Made by a program: the position numbers and the translations under genes
The notes under the pieces: generated by a model
What the model was told of the DNA's origin: nothing
The model's input: the letters and a program-made list of their open reading frames with translations, nothing else
Databases searched by the model: none
Shown here: positions 26,793 to 36,244 of the stretch, one piece after another
How the letters are laid out: the number at the start of each line of letters is the position of its first letter
Numbering within the stretch: position 1 is the first letter of the stretch
Assembly: GCA_965279065.1 (NCBI GenBank)
Contig: OZ257134.1
Coordinates: 2,790,001-2,854,000, forward strand
Direction: 5' to 3'
From: JAKAXS01 sp965279065
GTDB taxonomy: Bacteria > Pseudomonadota > Alphaproteobacteria > Rhizobiales > Hyphomicrobiaceae
DNA length: 64,000 nucleotides

Positions 26793-29210
26793 CTATTCGA
26801 CAAACGAAATGAAAAGTGGCGACGTCCACACGCGTTCCTGATCCACCTGACGGGCACTGAGATAGACGGGCCGGAAGCCGTATGGACTGTTTTCGGGCTT
26901 CACGTCGATCGATCCGGTCGCCTCAAGAGGCAGTCCTGGCTCTGCGATCCGCTCCAACGCGATAAATAGGCCTTCTCCGCCAAGCTCACGCCTGACGGCC
27001 CCTGCCGACAGCAATTCGGCGCCCGTCACGGACCAGTCGAACGACGGACAATGAGCAAACGAACTGTGAAGCGAAGCATCGCCGATTTTGGTGTACTCGC
27101 CGATCGTGCCGGCAATCGAGATCGAGGCGTTCGCCAGCCCGGTCAGTTCCACCTCGATCGCGTCAGCATCGCCGTACGTTTCCGAGTGGAACAGGATGTC
27201 TGTGGCACCCACCCGCCGCGCGCGCTCTTCGGGATGATCGAAGCCGTGAGGCGCAATAGCGTGAATGATGGCGTTCGTGATCCGGATCTGTCCCGACCAT
27301 TGCGCTCCGCGGTAGCGGTCGCGGATCCTTGCGCCACCCCATCGAAACCGGAACCGCCGGGAACTAAAGCCCGCTTCCTGCTGCAGGTTACGCTCCCAGA
27401 ATATTCCGTTGTGGTCGTGCGCGGCGATATGATCCCACGGCGCGCTGCCAAGCAGGCGATAGTCGAGGCGGGCCGCGCCGACAGATCGGACGTCATCGCC
27501 TTGAACGGATGCGCCGCACGATAGAAGTGCTACCGCGCGTTCGCCCGTCGTGGCCCAGGTGTGTCGCGCGCGTAGGGCTGCGCCGATATCCTTGCGGGTG
27601 AGGCTGGGCGACACAATGCCGGTCAGACCGCCTTTCACGCCGAATACCGCGGCGCCGGGAGCTCCACCGCCGCAACGGCCGCGATGTTCGTCTCCGGCTG
27701 CGGAGGCGCCCAGCTTGTAGCCGCGCGATATTGCGTCCTGGTAGAACCAGTCGAAATGTCCCCAGGCGGAACTGACCTCGATCAGGCGTTCGAGGGCTGG
27801 GTCGTGCCAGTCCAAATTGGCCCTCCGCCCGCCCACGTGGGGGATGAGGAGGTGACCTTCAGGATCCGCGGCATACAAATCCCAAAGGTGTTCAAGCGGC
27901 CAGACAGAGGGTTCGATCGTCTGCGCGTGCATTTCGGAATTCCACTCAAACGATCGTGCCGAACGCCCGTCACGCGTGAACGGGAAATCCGGTTTGCGGT
28001 CATGCAGGAAGACGACGTTGTGGTCGCCGCCGGCACAGGAGTTGCCACACCACTCCGTTCCGGGAAAGCAAACAAAGGCGCCTTCTTCATGCAGGTCGCG
28101 CGTCAAGGCCACGGCCTTGTTCCAGTTGCTCTCGGTGATGTTGAAATCGTTGGCGGTATAGCCGAGCACGTCGAGACCCGCGACATCGCGCCCGTAGGTC
28201 AGGTTGTATTCCGTACTGTTGATGCCCACGGTGTCGTCGGAATGGACGTGAAGGTCGGCAAACCACGCGCGTGGTGTTGGAAAACTGGGATCGACGGTGA
28301 GCGTTGCGGTCACTTCGGCAGCAGAGGCAACGCCCTCTAACGACGCGGCCAGAGCCAGATCGCCAGCGTGCTCGGAGGTGGAAACTGGAAGCGCAACGAC
28401 TGCCCAACCGTGCTCAGGAAACGAATAAGTGTCCGTAAAGATCTTGCCAGCTGCGGTGACACTGAAGTTCAGCTTCGCGCCAACCGATCGGCAGCAATTG
28501 CCCCATCGGTCGAATGCCCGGATTCGGGTCGGAGCGACCTCGCCCTGCCGAACGATACGCGGCGTGCTGATGGAGAGGGTATGGATTGGACCGGGAACGA
28601 CGTCGATCTCGACATCACCCGGGATGTTGGCAAACCGCGATGTCCCTAACGGATCCACGTAGCCGCGAAAAACGAAAGCAGCTTCGGCGAATGTTTGAAC
28701 GCGCGTGCCGGGGCCTCCTCCCCGCCTATCGCCCAGGCGAACTTCAATCCGATCGCCCGGACTTAGGTATCCGTCAACAATGTCGAGGATCAGCGCTTTC
28801 TGAAATGGCCGTTCGTGGCCTTTCTGGTCGAAACTAATCTTGATCGCCTGAACGGTGGAAGCGCTTTGCCCTGGCCGGCGCGGTGCGGCCGCAACCTCCG
28901 CCGTCACATAGTTCGCGGCCGACGGATTGGTGTTCTGGAACAATGCCCAATCGCTGTAGAACTTAAAGGCAATCTTGAGCCGGGCTCCGTCTGCGATCCC
29001 GCTCGCTCCGACTGTATAGGTCAGACCAATCTCATCCCATGAACCAGCGACAAGCGTGCTGTGGGTGCATACCAACGTTCCCAGGAAAGGCAGACTTCTG
29101 GCCAACTCCGCGGTGCCTTGAGGTGTTGTTCGCGAGGCAGAGCTGTTTCCAGTGGACGTGGAGCTTGGCACGCAGTGTCTCCGGCTAATTGCAACGGTTT
29201 TAGGCTGCAT
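26793..29210 (-). CDS. DUF3604/PHP-like metal-dependent protein
   Basis: The 805-residue protein has an N-terminal beta-sandwich half. Near residue 316 a PHP-like metal-binding start WFADLHVHSDDT follows, then YGRDVAGLDVLGYTANDFN, CFPGTEWCGNSCAGGDHNVV, LIPHVGGRRANLDWHD and GDEHRGRCGG. This matches the DUF3604 family, whose members carry several His/Asp/Glu metal ligands and are thought to be hydrolases. No clear signal peptide is seen at the chosen Met. It faces the importer end to end, and its promoter lies in the 214 bases before the two-component genes. A role in breaking down the imported compound is inferred from linkage. Confidence 0.72.
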   Translation of the reverse strand: MQPKTVAISRRHCVPSSTSTGNSSASRTTPQGTAELARSLPFLGTLVCTHSTLVAGSWDEIGLTYTVGASGIADGARLKIAFKFYSDWALFQNTNPSAANYVTAEVAAAPRRPGQSASTVQAIKISFDQKGHERPFQKALILDIVDGYLSPGDRIEVRLGDRRGGGPGTRVQTFAEAAFVFRGYVDPLGTSRFANIPGDVEIDVVPGPIHTLSISTPRIVRQGEVAPTRIRAFDRWGNCCRSVGAKLNFSVTAAGKIFTDTYSFPEHGWAVVALPVSTSEHAGDLALAASLEGVASAAEVTATLTVDPSFPTPRAWFADLHVHSDDTVGINSTEYNLTYGRDVAGLDVLGYTANDFNITESNWNKAVALTRDLHEEGAFVCFPGTEWCGNSCAGGDHNVVFLHDRKPDFPFTRDGRSARSFEWNSEMHAQTIEPSVWPLEHLWDLYAADPEGHLLIPHVGGRRANLDWHDPALERLIEVSSAWGHFDWFYQDAISRGYKLGASAAGDEHRGRCGGGAPGAAVFGVKGGLTGIVSPSLTRKDIGAALRARHTWATTGERAVALLSCGASVQGDDVRSVGAARLDYRLLGSAPWDHIAAHDHNGIFWERNLQQEAGFSSRRFRFRWGGARIRDRYRGAQWSGQIRITNAIIHAIAPHGFDHPEERARRVGATDILFHSETYGDADAIEVELTGLANASISIAGTIGEYTKIGDASLHSSFAHCPSFDWSVTGAELLSAGAVRRELGGEGLFIALERIAEPGLPLEATGSIDVKPENSPYGFRPVYLSARQVDQERVWTSPLFISFVE

Positions 29211-29424
29211 GCATTTAGCGTCGGCCAGGCCCTGCTGCTAAATCTCCATTTCTAATTTGCTTATTCCAATCGACGTGCTGGCGGGGGAAAGGGACACCAA
29301 TGTCCGCCGAGCAACAGGGGGTCGGCAGTGCATCGGAAGCGGTCATCGGCCTTTCGATGTGCCCGGCCGCAATCAGCTCATCGGGACTTGCGCGAGCATC
29401 GTGCGTGCGTAAGGCCATCCTGGG

Positions 29425-30054
29425 TCATTGCGCATTTTCTGAACCCAGGGTACCGGCCATTCGGATCAAGTCGGCAAGACTGGTAGCCTGCATCTTTCGC
29501 ATGGCGTGTGCCCGATGCACCTTGACGGTGATTTCGCTCAGGCCCAGATCGCCGGCGATTTGCTTGTTCAAACGACCACGCACAACGTGAGCCATGACCT
29601 GACGCTCGCGTGTTGTCAGGGTCGCAAAGCGTTGCTTGACGTCGGCATTGCGCGACGCTTCCAGCCGCAAGGCCCGGTCTTTATCGATGCCCTCCCTCAC
29701 CGCATCCAGGAGTTCCTGTTCGCGAAACGGTTTCAGCAGGAACTCTATAGCCCCTGCCTTCACGGCGCGCACCGACATGGGAACATCCCCGTGACCGGTT
29801 ATGAAGATGATCGGGATCGGATCGCCGATATTTGCCAGCTCCGCCTGATAATCCAGACCGCTCGGTCCGGGCATGCGGACGTCAAGGATCAGGCAAGCGG
29901 GCCCCTCGCAGCGGCTATGCTGAGAAAACTCCTGGGTCGACGCAAAGCAGCTCACACGATACCCGACCGACCGCAACAAGCTGTCCAGCCCCTCCCGCAC
30001 GGACGGATCGTCATCGACGACGTAGACCGTCGCATTATCCTCACGCATGGTCAT
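29425..30054 (-). CDS. FixJ/NarL-type response regulator
   Basis: The 209-residue protein has a receiver domain with DDDP, the phospho-acceptor in LILDVRMPGPSG and the Lys in FLLKPF. A LuxR-type HTH follows (LTTRERQVMAHVVRGRLNKQ, LSEITVKVHRAHAMRKM). It overlaps the histidine kinase gene by four bases (ATGA), so the two are a cognate pair. Targets probably include the linked ABC operon, which is inference. Confidence 0.9.
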   Translation of the reverse strand: MTMREDNATVYVVDDDPSVREGLDSLLRSVGYRVSCFASTQEFSQHSRCEGPACLILDVRMPGPSGLDYQAELANIGDPIPIIFITGHGDVPMSVRAVKAGAIEFLLKPFREQELLDAVREGIDKDRALRLEASRNADVKQRFATLTTRERQVMAHVVRGRLNKQIAGDLGLSEITVKVHRAHAMRKMQATSLADLIRMAGTLGSENAQ

Positions 30055-31118
30055 GCCCTCACCTTGAAGGGGAGCGTAAAGCCGAACACCGTCCCGCGTG
30101 GGAAGTTCGGCGCAACATAGACCGTGCCGCCATGCGCCTCAATAATCGAGCGGCTAATGGCAAGCCCCATGCCGATCCCTGTGCTCTTGGTCGTGTAAAA
30201 GGGTTCGAACACCTGTCCCAGGGCCTCGTTTGACACACCGGCCCCGGTATCACGCACACTCACGGTTATCTTTTTTCCGTCGGCGGCTGCACTGACCAGC
30301 AAATCACGAACCATGATATCAGGTCCGCTCAGCGCCTCTACGGCGTTGACGATGTAGTTGAGGATCACCTGCTGAAGCTGGATGCCGTCACCGAAAACCT
30401 GCGGGAGGTCTGAGGCAAGCTCCGTCCGCAATAGGATCTGGTTGGTGCGGATTTCATTCTGCATGAGCGCGAGCGTCTCTACGATCACCAAGCTGATATC
30501 GACGGGGTCGAGTGACGGAGGTGTCCGCGTGACGAGGCGTCGTGCCCGTGCAATAACCTCGCCTGCGCGATCGCCATCGGCCAGGATACGACTGAGGGCA
30601 GACTGCGCCTCATCGTTGCGCGGAGGCGATGCGGCAAGCCAGCGTAGCCCGGCACTTGCGTTGGCCACGATCGCGGCGAGCGGTTGGCTGACTTCATGTG
30701 CGATTGACGCCGTCAATTCGCCGATCGTCATAACCCTCGCCATATGCGCCAGATCGGCCTGTGCCAGGCGTGCCTTGGCTTCGAACGATTGCAACTTGAT
30801 CGCCAGGAAGGTGGTTCCGACGATCGCGAGGATGCTGAGGCAGCAATTCACCAAGCCAGCTTGCGGTGAGCCGTGCGGGGTGAAAATAAAGCTGATGATC
30901 GTCAATCCTACGCACAGCATCCCCACGACGAAAACGACCTTGGGCCGTCCCAGCATCATCGCGATCAAAACGACAGCGACATAGAGCACTGCCACGGCGA
31001 TCTCGAGATCCGTCACCGTGTCGGCGGCAAATATGAGAATTGCGGGTACGGCAATACCGAACCACACCAGCGGCTGGCGCAATGAGACAAGCGTGCGCTT
31101 CACCTCACACCTTCGCAC
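30051..31118 (-). CDS. Membrane sensor histidine kinase
   Basis: The 355-residue kinase has about four membrane segments in the first 115 residues with only short loops, so it lacks a periplasmic sensor domain. The H-box is ELTASIAHEVSQPLAAIVAN near residue 135, and the catalytic region has N-box QQVILNYIVNAVEAL, G1 VRDTGAGV and GIGMGLAISRSIIEAHGG. This is the FixL/DctB-like HATPase group, but no PAS domain is seen. It is co-oriented with an ABC importer that has no binding protein, so it may sense transport state, which is inference. Confidence 0.87.
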   Translation of the reverse strand: MRRCEVKRTLVSLRQPLVWFGIAVPAILIFAADTVTDLEIAVAVLYVAVVLIAMMLGRPKVVFVVGMLCVGLTIISFIFTPHGSPQAGLVNCCLSILAIVGTTFLAIKLQSFEAKARLAQADLAHMARVMTIGELTASIAHEVSQPLAAIVANASAGLRWLAASPPRNDEAQSALSRILADGDRAGEVIARARRLVTRTPPSLDPVDISLVIVETLALMQNEIRTNQILLRTELASDLPQVFGDGIQLQQVILNYIVNAVEALSGPDIMVRDLLVSAAADGKKITVSVRDTGAGVSNEALGQVFEPFYTTKSTGIGMGLAISRSIIEAHGGTVYVAPNFPRGTVFGFTLPFKVRA

Positions 31119-31137
31119 ATCGTAGCGGCTCGCCTTG

Positions 31138-31443
31138 TCATAAAGGCTCGCGCCGGCGCATTTGGCTGCGAACCAGGTTGAATGCTAGGCGGCCGAGCCA
31201 GGAAGAAAGCCGGAATAGGGGCCGGACGGCGCGCACGGACAACATACCGGAAAATACCGATCTGGCGGCAAAACGCATCAGCGCTTGTGCGAGACCAAGA
31301 AGGCCAATGATCGCCTGGCAGGTGATGAATGTATGCAGCCGCTGCACCAACTGCCGCGTCGGGCACGGACGGGACAGTTCGGCGTTGGCCGCTACGCCCC
31401 GGCACATGCGCTCCAGGCGCAGGTTTTCGATGGCTGAATGCAT
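31138..31443 (-). CDS. Small basic protein in the ABC/two-component operon
   Basis: The 101-residue frame begins 12 bases after the ABC ATPase stop with GAAGGGTGG ahead of ATG 31443, and ends 19 bases before the kinase gene. It has one hydrophobic stretch (FITCQAIIGLLGLAQALM) and a strongly basic C-terminus (VRSQMRRREPL). No family is recognised. The spacing and ribosome site support a real gene; the content alone would not. Confidence 0.5.
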   Translation of the reverse strand: MHSAIENLRLERMCRGVAANAELSRPCPTRQLVQRLHTFITCQAIIGLLGLAQALMRFAARSVFSGMLSVRAVRPLFRLSSWLGRLAFNLVRSQMRRREPL

Positions 31444-31455
31444 GTTGCCACCCTT

Positions 31456-32787
31456 CTAGCGCGGATCATCAAGCGTGAACTGATCGGCCTGCTCGTCGTA
31501 GGCAAAGTACTCGCCGTAGCGCGCCCAGCTCGTGACGGCCTTCAGCGTCTTGGCGGCGTAGTCGGCCGTCATGTGATCTTCCAGTTCGTCCCTGAACCGC
31601 CGCGCAGGCGCCACATGGGAGGGCCGCTCGTCAAGCACACGCCGAATATGAGCGGCAAGCGGCACGTAAGTTGCCAGATGCTGGGCAAACAGCCGCTTGC
31701 GATCGTCCACATCGCTCTCCGCGATCCGCAGCCCGGCAGAGGTCAGCTTGATGTCGCCCCCCTCCACATCGGCGAAACGCAAGAGTTGCAGCGTCTCCGC
31801 CACGGGGAACAGATCGTCGATCTCAAGGTGGAGTTCGGCCGCGAGAGGCGGCAAGTCCGCTCGGCCAAGATACGGCGCCGCCGCAACCGCCTCGATCAAA
31901 CCCGACATCAGATTGGTGGAAACTTGGGGGAGCGACATGGCGATGCCAGTCCCAGGGAAAAATCCGTCCCGAAGTGGTGAGGAGGTTTTGACGGTCATCC
32001 GGGCGTAGATATCATCAACGAGACTTCGGAATGCGGGATCCCGCCGATCTCGGGGTTGGGGGATGTCGATTCTGATCTCACTGTTGACGCGTCCGGGGTT
32101 CGATCCAAATATCAGAACCCGGTCGCACATGAGAACCGCTTCCTCAATGTTGTGCGTGACAATGAGGATGGACTCGATCGGCATCCGCCCTTCGGGCCAA
32201 AGGTCGAGCAGGTCCGTGCGCAAGGTCTCGGCCGTAAGCACGTCAAGCGCCGAGAAAGGTTCATCCATAAGGAGGACCTTGGGCTGCACAACCAGCGCGC
32301 GGGCAAAGCCGACCCGCTGGCGCATTCCGCCCGACAGTTCCTTGGGATAGGCGTTCTCGAAGCCGTCCAATCCGATCAGGTCGATAGCCGCCAGGGCGCG
32401 CTTGCGGCGCTCGGCCGGCAGGACGCCCTGGGCTTCCAAGCCGAGTTCGACATTCTGTAGAACCGTCAACCAGGGAAACAAGGCAAAGCTCTGGAACACG
32501 ACGGAAATTCCAGGATTTGGCCCGGTCAACGGCTGGCCTTCGAAGCTGATATCCCCCTTGCTCGGCCGGATCAGGCCCGCGATGGCGCGCAGCAGTGTGG
32601 ACTTGCCTGAACCGGACCGTCCGAGCAGGCCAACGATCTCAGCTGGATGCAGTTGAAGGTCAACGTTCTCAAGCACCACCAACGACCCGGAGGCGCCCTT
32701 GTCATATGTTTGACCGACCTGCTTGACGCAGACGATCGGCTGATCGGGTGAGTTGGATATCTGATGGATGACGGCAGTCGATTCCAT
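31456..32787 (-). CDS. ABC importer ATPase with C-terminal AAA-associated domain
   Basis: The 443-residue protein has an NrtD/SsuB-type ATPase in residues 15-270 (Walker A GRSGSGKSTLL, signature LSGGMRQRVGFARAL, Walker B VLLMDEPFSAL). An extra domain of about 150 residues follows (LMSGLIEAVAAAPYLGRADL, FPVAETLQLLRFADVEGGDI), matching the AAA_assoc_C type found on some nitrate/bicarbonate-like importers. The extra domain may be regulatory. The gene follows the double permease by 21 bases. Confidence 0.85.
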   Translation of the reverse strand: MESTAVIHQISNSPDQPIVCVKQVGQTYDKGASGSLVVLENVDLQLHPAEIVGLLGRSGSGKSTLLRAIAGLIRPSKGDISFEGQPLTGPNPGISVVFQSFALFPWLTVLQNVELGLEAQGVLPAERRKRALAAIDLIGLDGFENAYPKELSGGMRQRVGFARALVVQPKVLLMDEPFSALDVLTAETLRTDLLDLWPEGRMPIESILIVTHNIEEAVLMCDRVLIFGSNPGRVNSEIRIDIPQPRDRRDPAFRSLVDDIYARMTVKTSSPLRDGFFPGTGIAMSLPQVSTNLMSGLIEAVAAAPYLGRADLPPLAAELHLEIDDLFPVAETLQLLRFADVEGGDIKLTSAGLRIAESDVDDRKRLFAQHLATYVPLAAHIRRVLDERPSHVAPARRFRDELEDHMTADYAAKTLKAVTSWARYGEYFAYDEQADQFTLDDPR

Positions 32788-32808
32788 TTTGCGCTCCAGT
32801 GCGAAGTG

Positions 32809-34563
32809 TTAGTCCAGCCGCATGCGGCGCTCGGCAAAGACATAGAGCGGGCGCCAAAGCGTTCGGTTGAAGAGCGTCACGAAGAGCGACATCACCGCGA
32901 TGCCTAAAACGACGCGGGGAAAGTCACCGGCTTCCGTGGCTTTTGCGATGTAAGCGCCCAGTCCGAACGCTTCGAGTTTGGTATTCCCCCAACTCGCCAC
33001 CTCGGCAACGATGCTGGCATTCCACGACCCGCCCGACGCCGTGAGCGCACCGGTGACGTAGTAGGGAAAGATCCCCGGAAGGATGACGCGGCGCCACCAG
33101 GTCCAGGAGCGCAACTGGTAGACCGAAGCGGCTTCGCGCAAATCGGTCGGGAACGCGCTGGCGCCGGCAATAACATTGAACAGGATGTACCACTGGGTAC
33201 CCAGCACCATCAGCGGCGAAAGCCAGATATTGGGGTTGGCTCCGCTGGCAACGATGGCGACGACCGCAATTGGGAACAGGACATTGGCTGGGAAGGCCGC
33301 CAGAAATTGCGCAAGCGGCTGAACTCTGGCCGCAACTGCCGGGCGCAATCCGATCCAGACCCCAATTGGCACCCAAATGAGGCTGGCCACCGCGATGAGG
33401 ACGATGACACGGGTCAGTGTCGCAAGCCCACCACCGAACGCTTCGCCGATGTCCCTCCAGCCTAACGACTCGCTCAGATAGAGGACGGTATGCGTGATGC
33501 CCCACACGCCAAGACAAGCGATCAACCCGAGCCATAGGTAGTCCAGCACGCGGCTCGTTTCGCGCGACACATGCCGCGGACTCCGGCCCGAGCCCCGAGA
33601 CCAGCGGATCAACAGGAGCCTTTGCCAAACTGCTGTGAATAGCGCAGTCACCAGTTTGAGGAGTCGAGTGCGACGGACAAGTGAATAGACCCAGGACCGC
33701 GGCTTCTCCTGGCTCGCCGTCTGCTCAAAACGGAACTTGTCGGCCCAAGCGACAATTGGGCGAAACAAGAGCTGGTCATAAATACCGATGACGATCGCCA
33801 TCGCGAGCACAGCCCAGCCCACCGCGGCAATATCCTGTCGGTCGATGGCCAGTGCGAGCCATGATCCAAGGCCCGGAAGCTGCACCGTGGTGTTGCCGAC
33901 CGTAATCGCCTCCGAGGCGACGACGAAGAACCACCCTCCCGACATCGACATCATGGTGTTCCAGATCAGCCCGGGCGCGGCGAACGGCGCCTCGAGGCGC
34001 CAGAAGCGCTGCCAGGCTGACATGCCGAAGCTGCGGCTCACCTCGTCGAGATCACGCGGCACGCCGCGCAGGGATTGATAGAACGAAAAGGCCATGTTCC
34101 AGGCCTGACTGGTGAAGATTGCGAAGATGGCGGCGCATTCCGCTCCCAGCTGGCTACCAGGAAACAATCCCATGAAGAACGCTACGGTAAAAGTCAGGAA
34201 ACCGAGCACGGGCACCGACTGCAGAATATCGAGCGCGGGGATGATGACCATTTCGGCGCGCCGGCTTTTTGCGGCGAGCGTAGCAATCAGGAACGTGAAC
34301 ACGAGAGACGCCATGATCGCGGCGAGCATGCGCAGAGTTGTGCGCAGCGCGTATTCCGGTAGGTGTGCCGGATCGAGCACCACGGGAGCGACGGTCAGCG
34401 CCTCAAGCGGAGCGCGCATGGCTCCGGCCCCATGGATTGCCAACACGGCAAGGGCCGCAAGGAGAGACACCGCTACGAGGTCATAGCCGTTGGGAACGAC
34501 GCTCGTGCGCGCCAGCGCTGCGATGCCGCTATGTTCCCGCGGATCTGATGCAAGAGAACCCAC
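32809..34563 (-). CDS. Double-domain ABC importer permease
   Basis: The 584-residue protein carries two BPD_transp_1 domains in one chain. The docking loop of the first is SRSFGMSAWQRFWRLEAPFA near residue 180 and that of the second is REAASVYQLRSWTWWRRVILP near residue 480. A basic linker rich in R/K separates them at about 290-340. Such fused permeases pair with one ATPase gene. No substrate-binding protein gene is present nearby, which is unusual for an importer. Confidence 0.87.
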   Translation of the reverse strand: MGSLASDPREHSGIAALARTSVVPNGYDLVAVSLLAALAVLAIHGAGAMRAPLEALTVAPVVLDPAHLPEYALRTTLRMLAAIMASLVFTFLIATLAAKSRRAEMVIIPALDILQSVPVLGFLTFTVAFFMGLFPGSQLGAECAAIFAIFTSQAWNMAFSFYQSLRGVPRDLDEVSRSFGMSAWQRFWRLEAPFAAPGLIWNTMMSMSGGWFFVVASEAITVGNTTVQLPGLGSWLALAIDRQDIAAVGWAVLAMAIVIGIYDQLLFRPIVAWADKFRFEQTASQEKPRSWVYSLVRRTRLLKLVTALFTAVWQRLLLIRWSRGSGRSPRHVSRETSRVLDYLWLGLIACLGVWGITHTVLYLSESLGWRDIGEAFGGGLATLTRVIVLIAVASLIWVPIGVWIGLRPAVAARVQPLAQFLAAFPANVLFPIAVVAIVASGANPNIWLSPLMVLGTQWYILFNVIAGASAFPTDLREAASVYQLRSWTWWRRVILPGIFPYYVTGALTASGGSWNASIVAEVASWGNTKLEAFGLGAYIAKATEAGDFPRVVLGIAVMSLFVTLFNRTLWRPLYVFAERRMRLD

Positions 34564-34894
34564 GCCGGCCCTTTCTAATTAGCCCAAGCCAATTGATTGG
34601 ATGCCGCGGGCAGCGGCAATTGCAAAACCCATTCGAAGGCGTTATCAAACCGCGCAATAAGCGACCGGCGAACGGCATCGAAACAATTTCACGAAAACCG
34701 CAGCCGAAACTGACATGCGTCAGTTCCTCCCGCAATATCAATTTGGTACATAGATATTATACAATGGTATATTCACCAACCCAGCGGCAACTGGGAAGAC
34801 TTTGAAATCCAATCCACGGATGTCATTTTTCGCAGAGCACGATTGAATTAGGCGGTCCCCTGCCGTCCAAGTCCTGGGAAATGGAACAAGCCCA
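34564..34894. other. Promoter region of the double-permease operon
   Basis: No gene is supported in these 331 bases. The AT-rich segment at 34741-34780 carries the palindromic operator at 34758-34771 and is the likely promoter of the leftward ABC operon. CCAAT-N2-ATTGG lies near the start codon. Confidence 0.45.
34758..34771. promoter_or_regulatory. TATAC-N4-GTATA operator upstream of ABC operon
   Basis: TATAC 34758-34762 and GTATA 34767-34771 form an inverted repeat with AATG between. The same motif with AATC lies at 35672-35685 in front of the outer-membrane barrel gene. Sites of this type are bound by GntR/FCD-family repressors in other bacteria, but no such gene lies in the window. Confidence 0.6.
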
Positions 34895-35587
34895 TTAGAA
34901 CCGAAAGGTCGCGCCTGCAGTTAGCCAGCGCGACTGCTCCCCGGTAATGTTGTGCCCGCCTATCAGGTCCAGGTCGACGTTGGCGCGCGGCGAATATCGG
35001 ACACCTGCCTGTGCGCGCGGATCGCTAAAGTGATTGGTCTGGCCGTAGATCTCGCCGATGAGGGTGACCGATTTTACGAAGTCCCACTCGAAACCCGCGC
35101 CCCATGTGAGGTGGTCGTCCTCCAAAAGCGCATCATGCAACCAGCCCGTATTGAAATTGACGCGTAGCCGATCGTTGAGTTCGACGGACAGCGGCATGTT
35201 CACGAAAGTTAGGGCACTTTGCCCAACGGTTAGATCATAAGTCGCGCCAACCACCAGTGCGACCGCAATCCCCTTGGCTTGGGCAGGCAGAACAAGCTTT
35301 CCCTGCATGCCCACAACGCCCGCGCTGTCACCGTCTACCCGAAGCCACTGCGCGAGTGTCGTTATCTCGACAGGAAGCCCGACGTCGACAACACATGCGG
35401 GCTGCGTGACGCCTATGAAATCGCCGTTGCGAGCCGACGATACCCAGGATTCGATCTGGCAATCGCCAACCTTGCCGATGGCCGCATCGTCTACAGCGTA
35501 GGCGCCGCCCGCGGCCCGCGCAGATCCAGCGCCGACGAGTATGGCTAGTATTCCAAACATCGCGGGCACGGTGCGATTGGCGAGCAT
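34895..35587 (-). CDS. Outer-membrane beta-barrel protein
   Basis: The 230-residue protein has a signal peptide (MLANRTVPAMFGILAILVGA, cut after ARA) and then alternating beta-strand sequence ending LTAGATFRF with a C-terminal Phe, as in outer-membrane barrels. It resembles the transporter-like barrels related to MetA/phenol-degradation outer-membrane proteins. It shares an operator with the ABC operon and may let that importer's substrate through the outer membrane, which is inference. Confidence 0.7.
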   Translation of the reverse strand: MLANRTVPAMFGILAILVGAGSARAAGGAYAVDDAAIGKVGDCQIESWVSSARNGDFIGVTQPACVVDVGLPVEITTLAQWLRVDGDSAGVVGMQGKLVLPAQAKGIAVALVVGATYDLTVGQSALTFVNMPLSVELNDRLRVNFNTGWLHDALLEDDHLTWGAGFEWDFVKSVTLIGEIYGQTNHFSDPRAQAGVRYSPRANVDLDLIGGHNITGEQSRWLTAGATFRF

Positions 35588-35953
35588 GGTTACCAGATGA
35601 TCGTTGGGCTCAGGTTCGACGAATCAATTGATGTGATTGAATTCAATCAACCGAACCGATCCATCGCCAGCTATACAATCGTATATCGGATCAAATTGCA
35701 GCGTGTGCGTGGCTGAGAAGCATATCCTGTTCTGCACCCATTGAAATCCAGAGGAACCATCCAGCCCGCAATGGGCACGGAGTGCACGCCTTCCGCATCT
35801 GATGCCGCCGCGGTGGCATTGGCTGTCTGGAGGCTGGGCAGCGAACCGTAACTCAATTGCTGCAATTGAAGATTTTCGTCGTCATCAACGTCCAATATTA
35901 AGTTTCAGGCAATCTTCTCATCGTTTCCTGAGGGCAAACCTTGGAGATGCTCT
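35588..35953. other. Intergenic region with two palindromes
   Basis: No gene is supported here. A perfect 16-bp palindrome TGATTGAATTCAATCA lies at 35634-35649 and the shared operator at 35672-35685. Both are in the promoter region of the leftward outer-membrane gene. Confidence 0.5.
35672..35685. promoter_or_regulatory. TATAC-N4-GTATA operator upstream of outer-membrane gene
   Basis: TATAC 35672-35676, AATC, GTATA 35681-35685, 85 bases upstream of the barrel gene start. It differs from the site at 34758-34771 in only one of 14 bases. Confidence 0.6.
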
Positions 35954-36244
35954 ATGCTGCGATATTGGGCGATTAGACGCAAAATTTGCACGTTGATGAA
36001 AGAGACTATTGAACTCGGTCCTTTCCCCGTGGACGCCAAAGAATCCGACGCGCTCTGTGAAGTCGTCGCCCGCAGCGTGTCGGGTTGCCACGACGTAATA
36101 GCCGTCCTTGATGACGTCTTGGCCGCAAGAGGAGTCCATCTAGCCGAAGGAAGCGACGGGCAGTGGGGATGGACCGGACTTCGAATTCGCTCTGAAGCGA
36201 TCGCCAGTTTGCCGTCATGGAGAGAGCGAGGGAGGGCCGCGTAG
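35954..36244 (+). CDS. Small unknown protein, doubtful
   Basis: A 96-codon frame starts with ATG 35954, seven bases after GGAG. The product has no signal peptide or clear domain (stretches include SGCHDVIAVLDDVLAARGVHL). Its TAG stop is followed in the same frame by a barrel-protein fragment, so it may itself be part of a rearranged region. No function is suggested. Confidence 0.3.
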   Translation: MLRYWAIRRKICTLMKETIELGPFPVDAKESDALCEVVARSVSGCHDVIAVLDDVLAARGVHLAEGSDGQWGWTGLRIRSEAIASLPSWRERGRAA

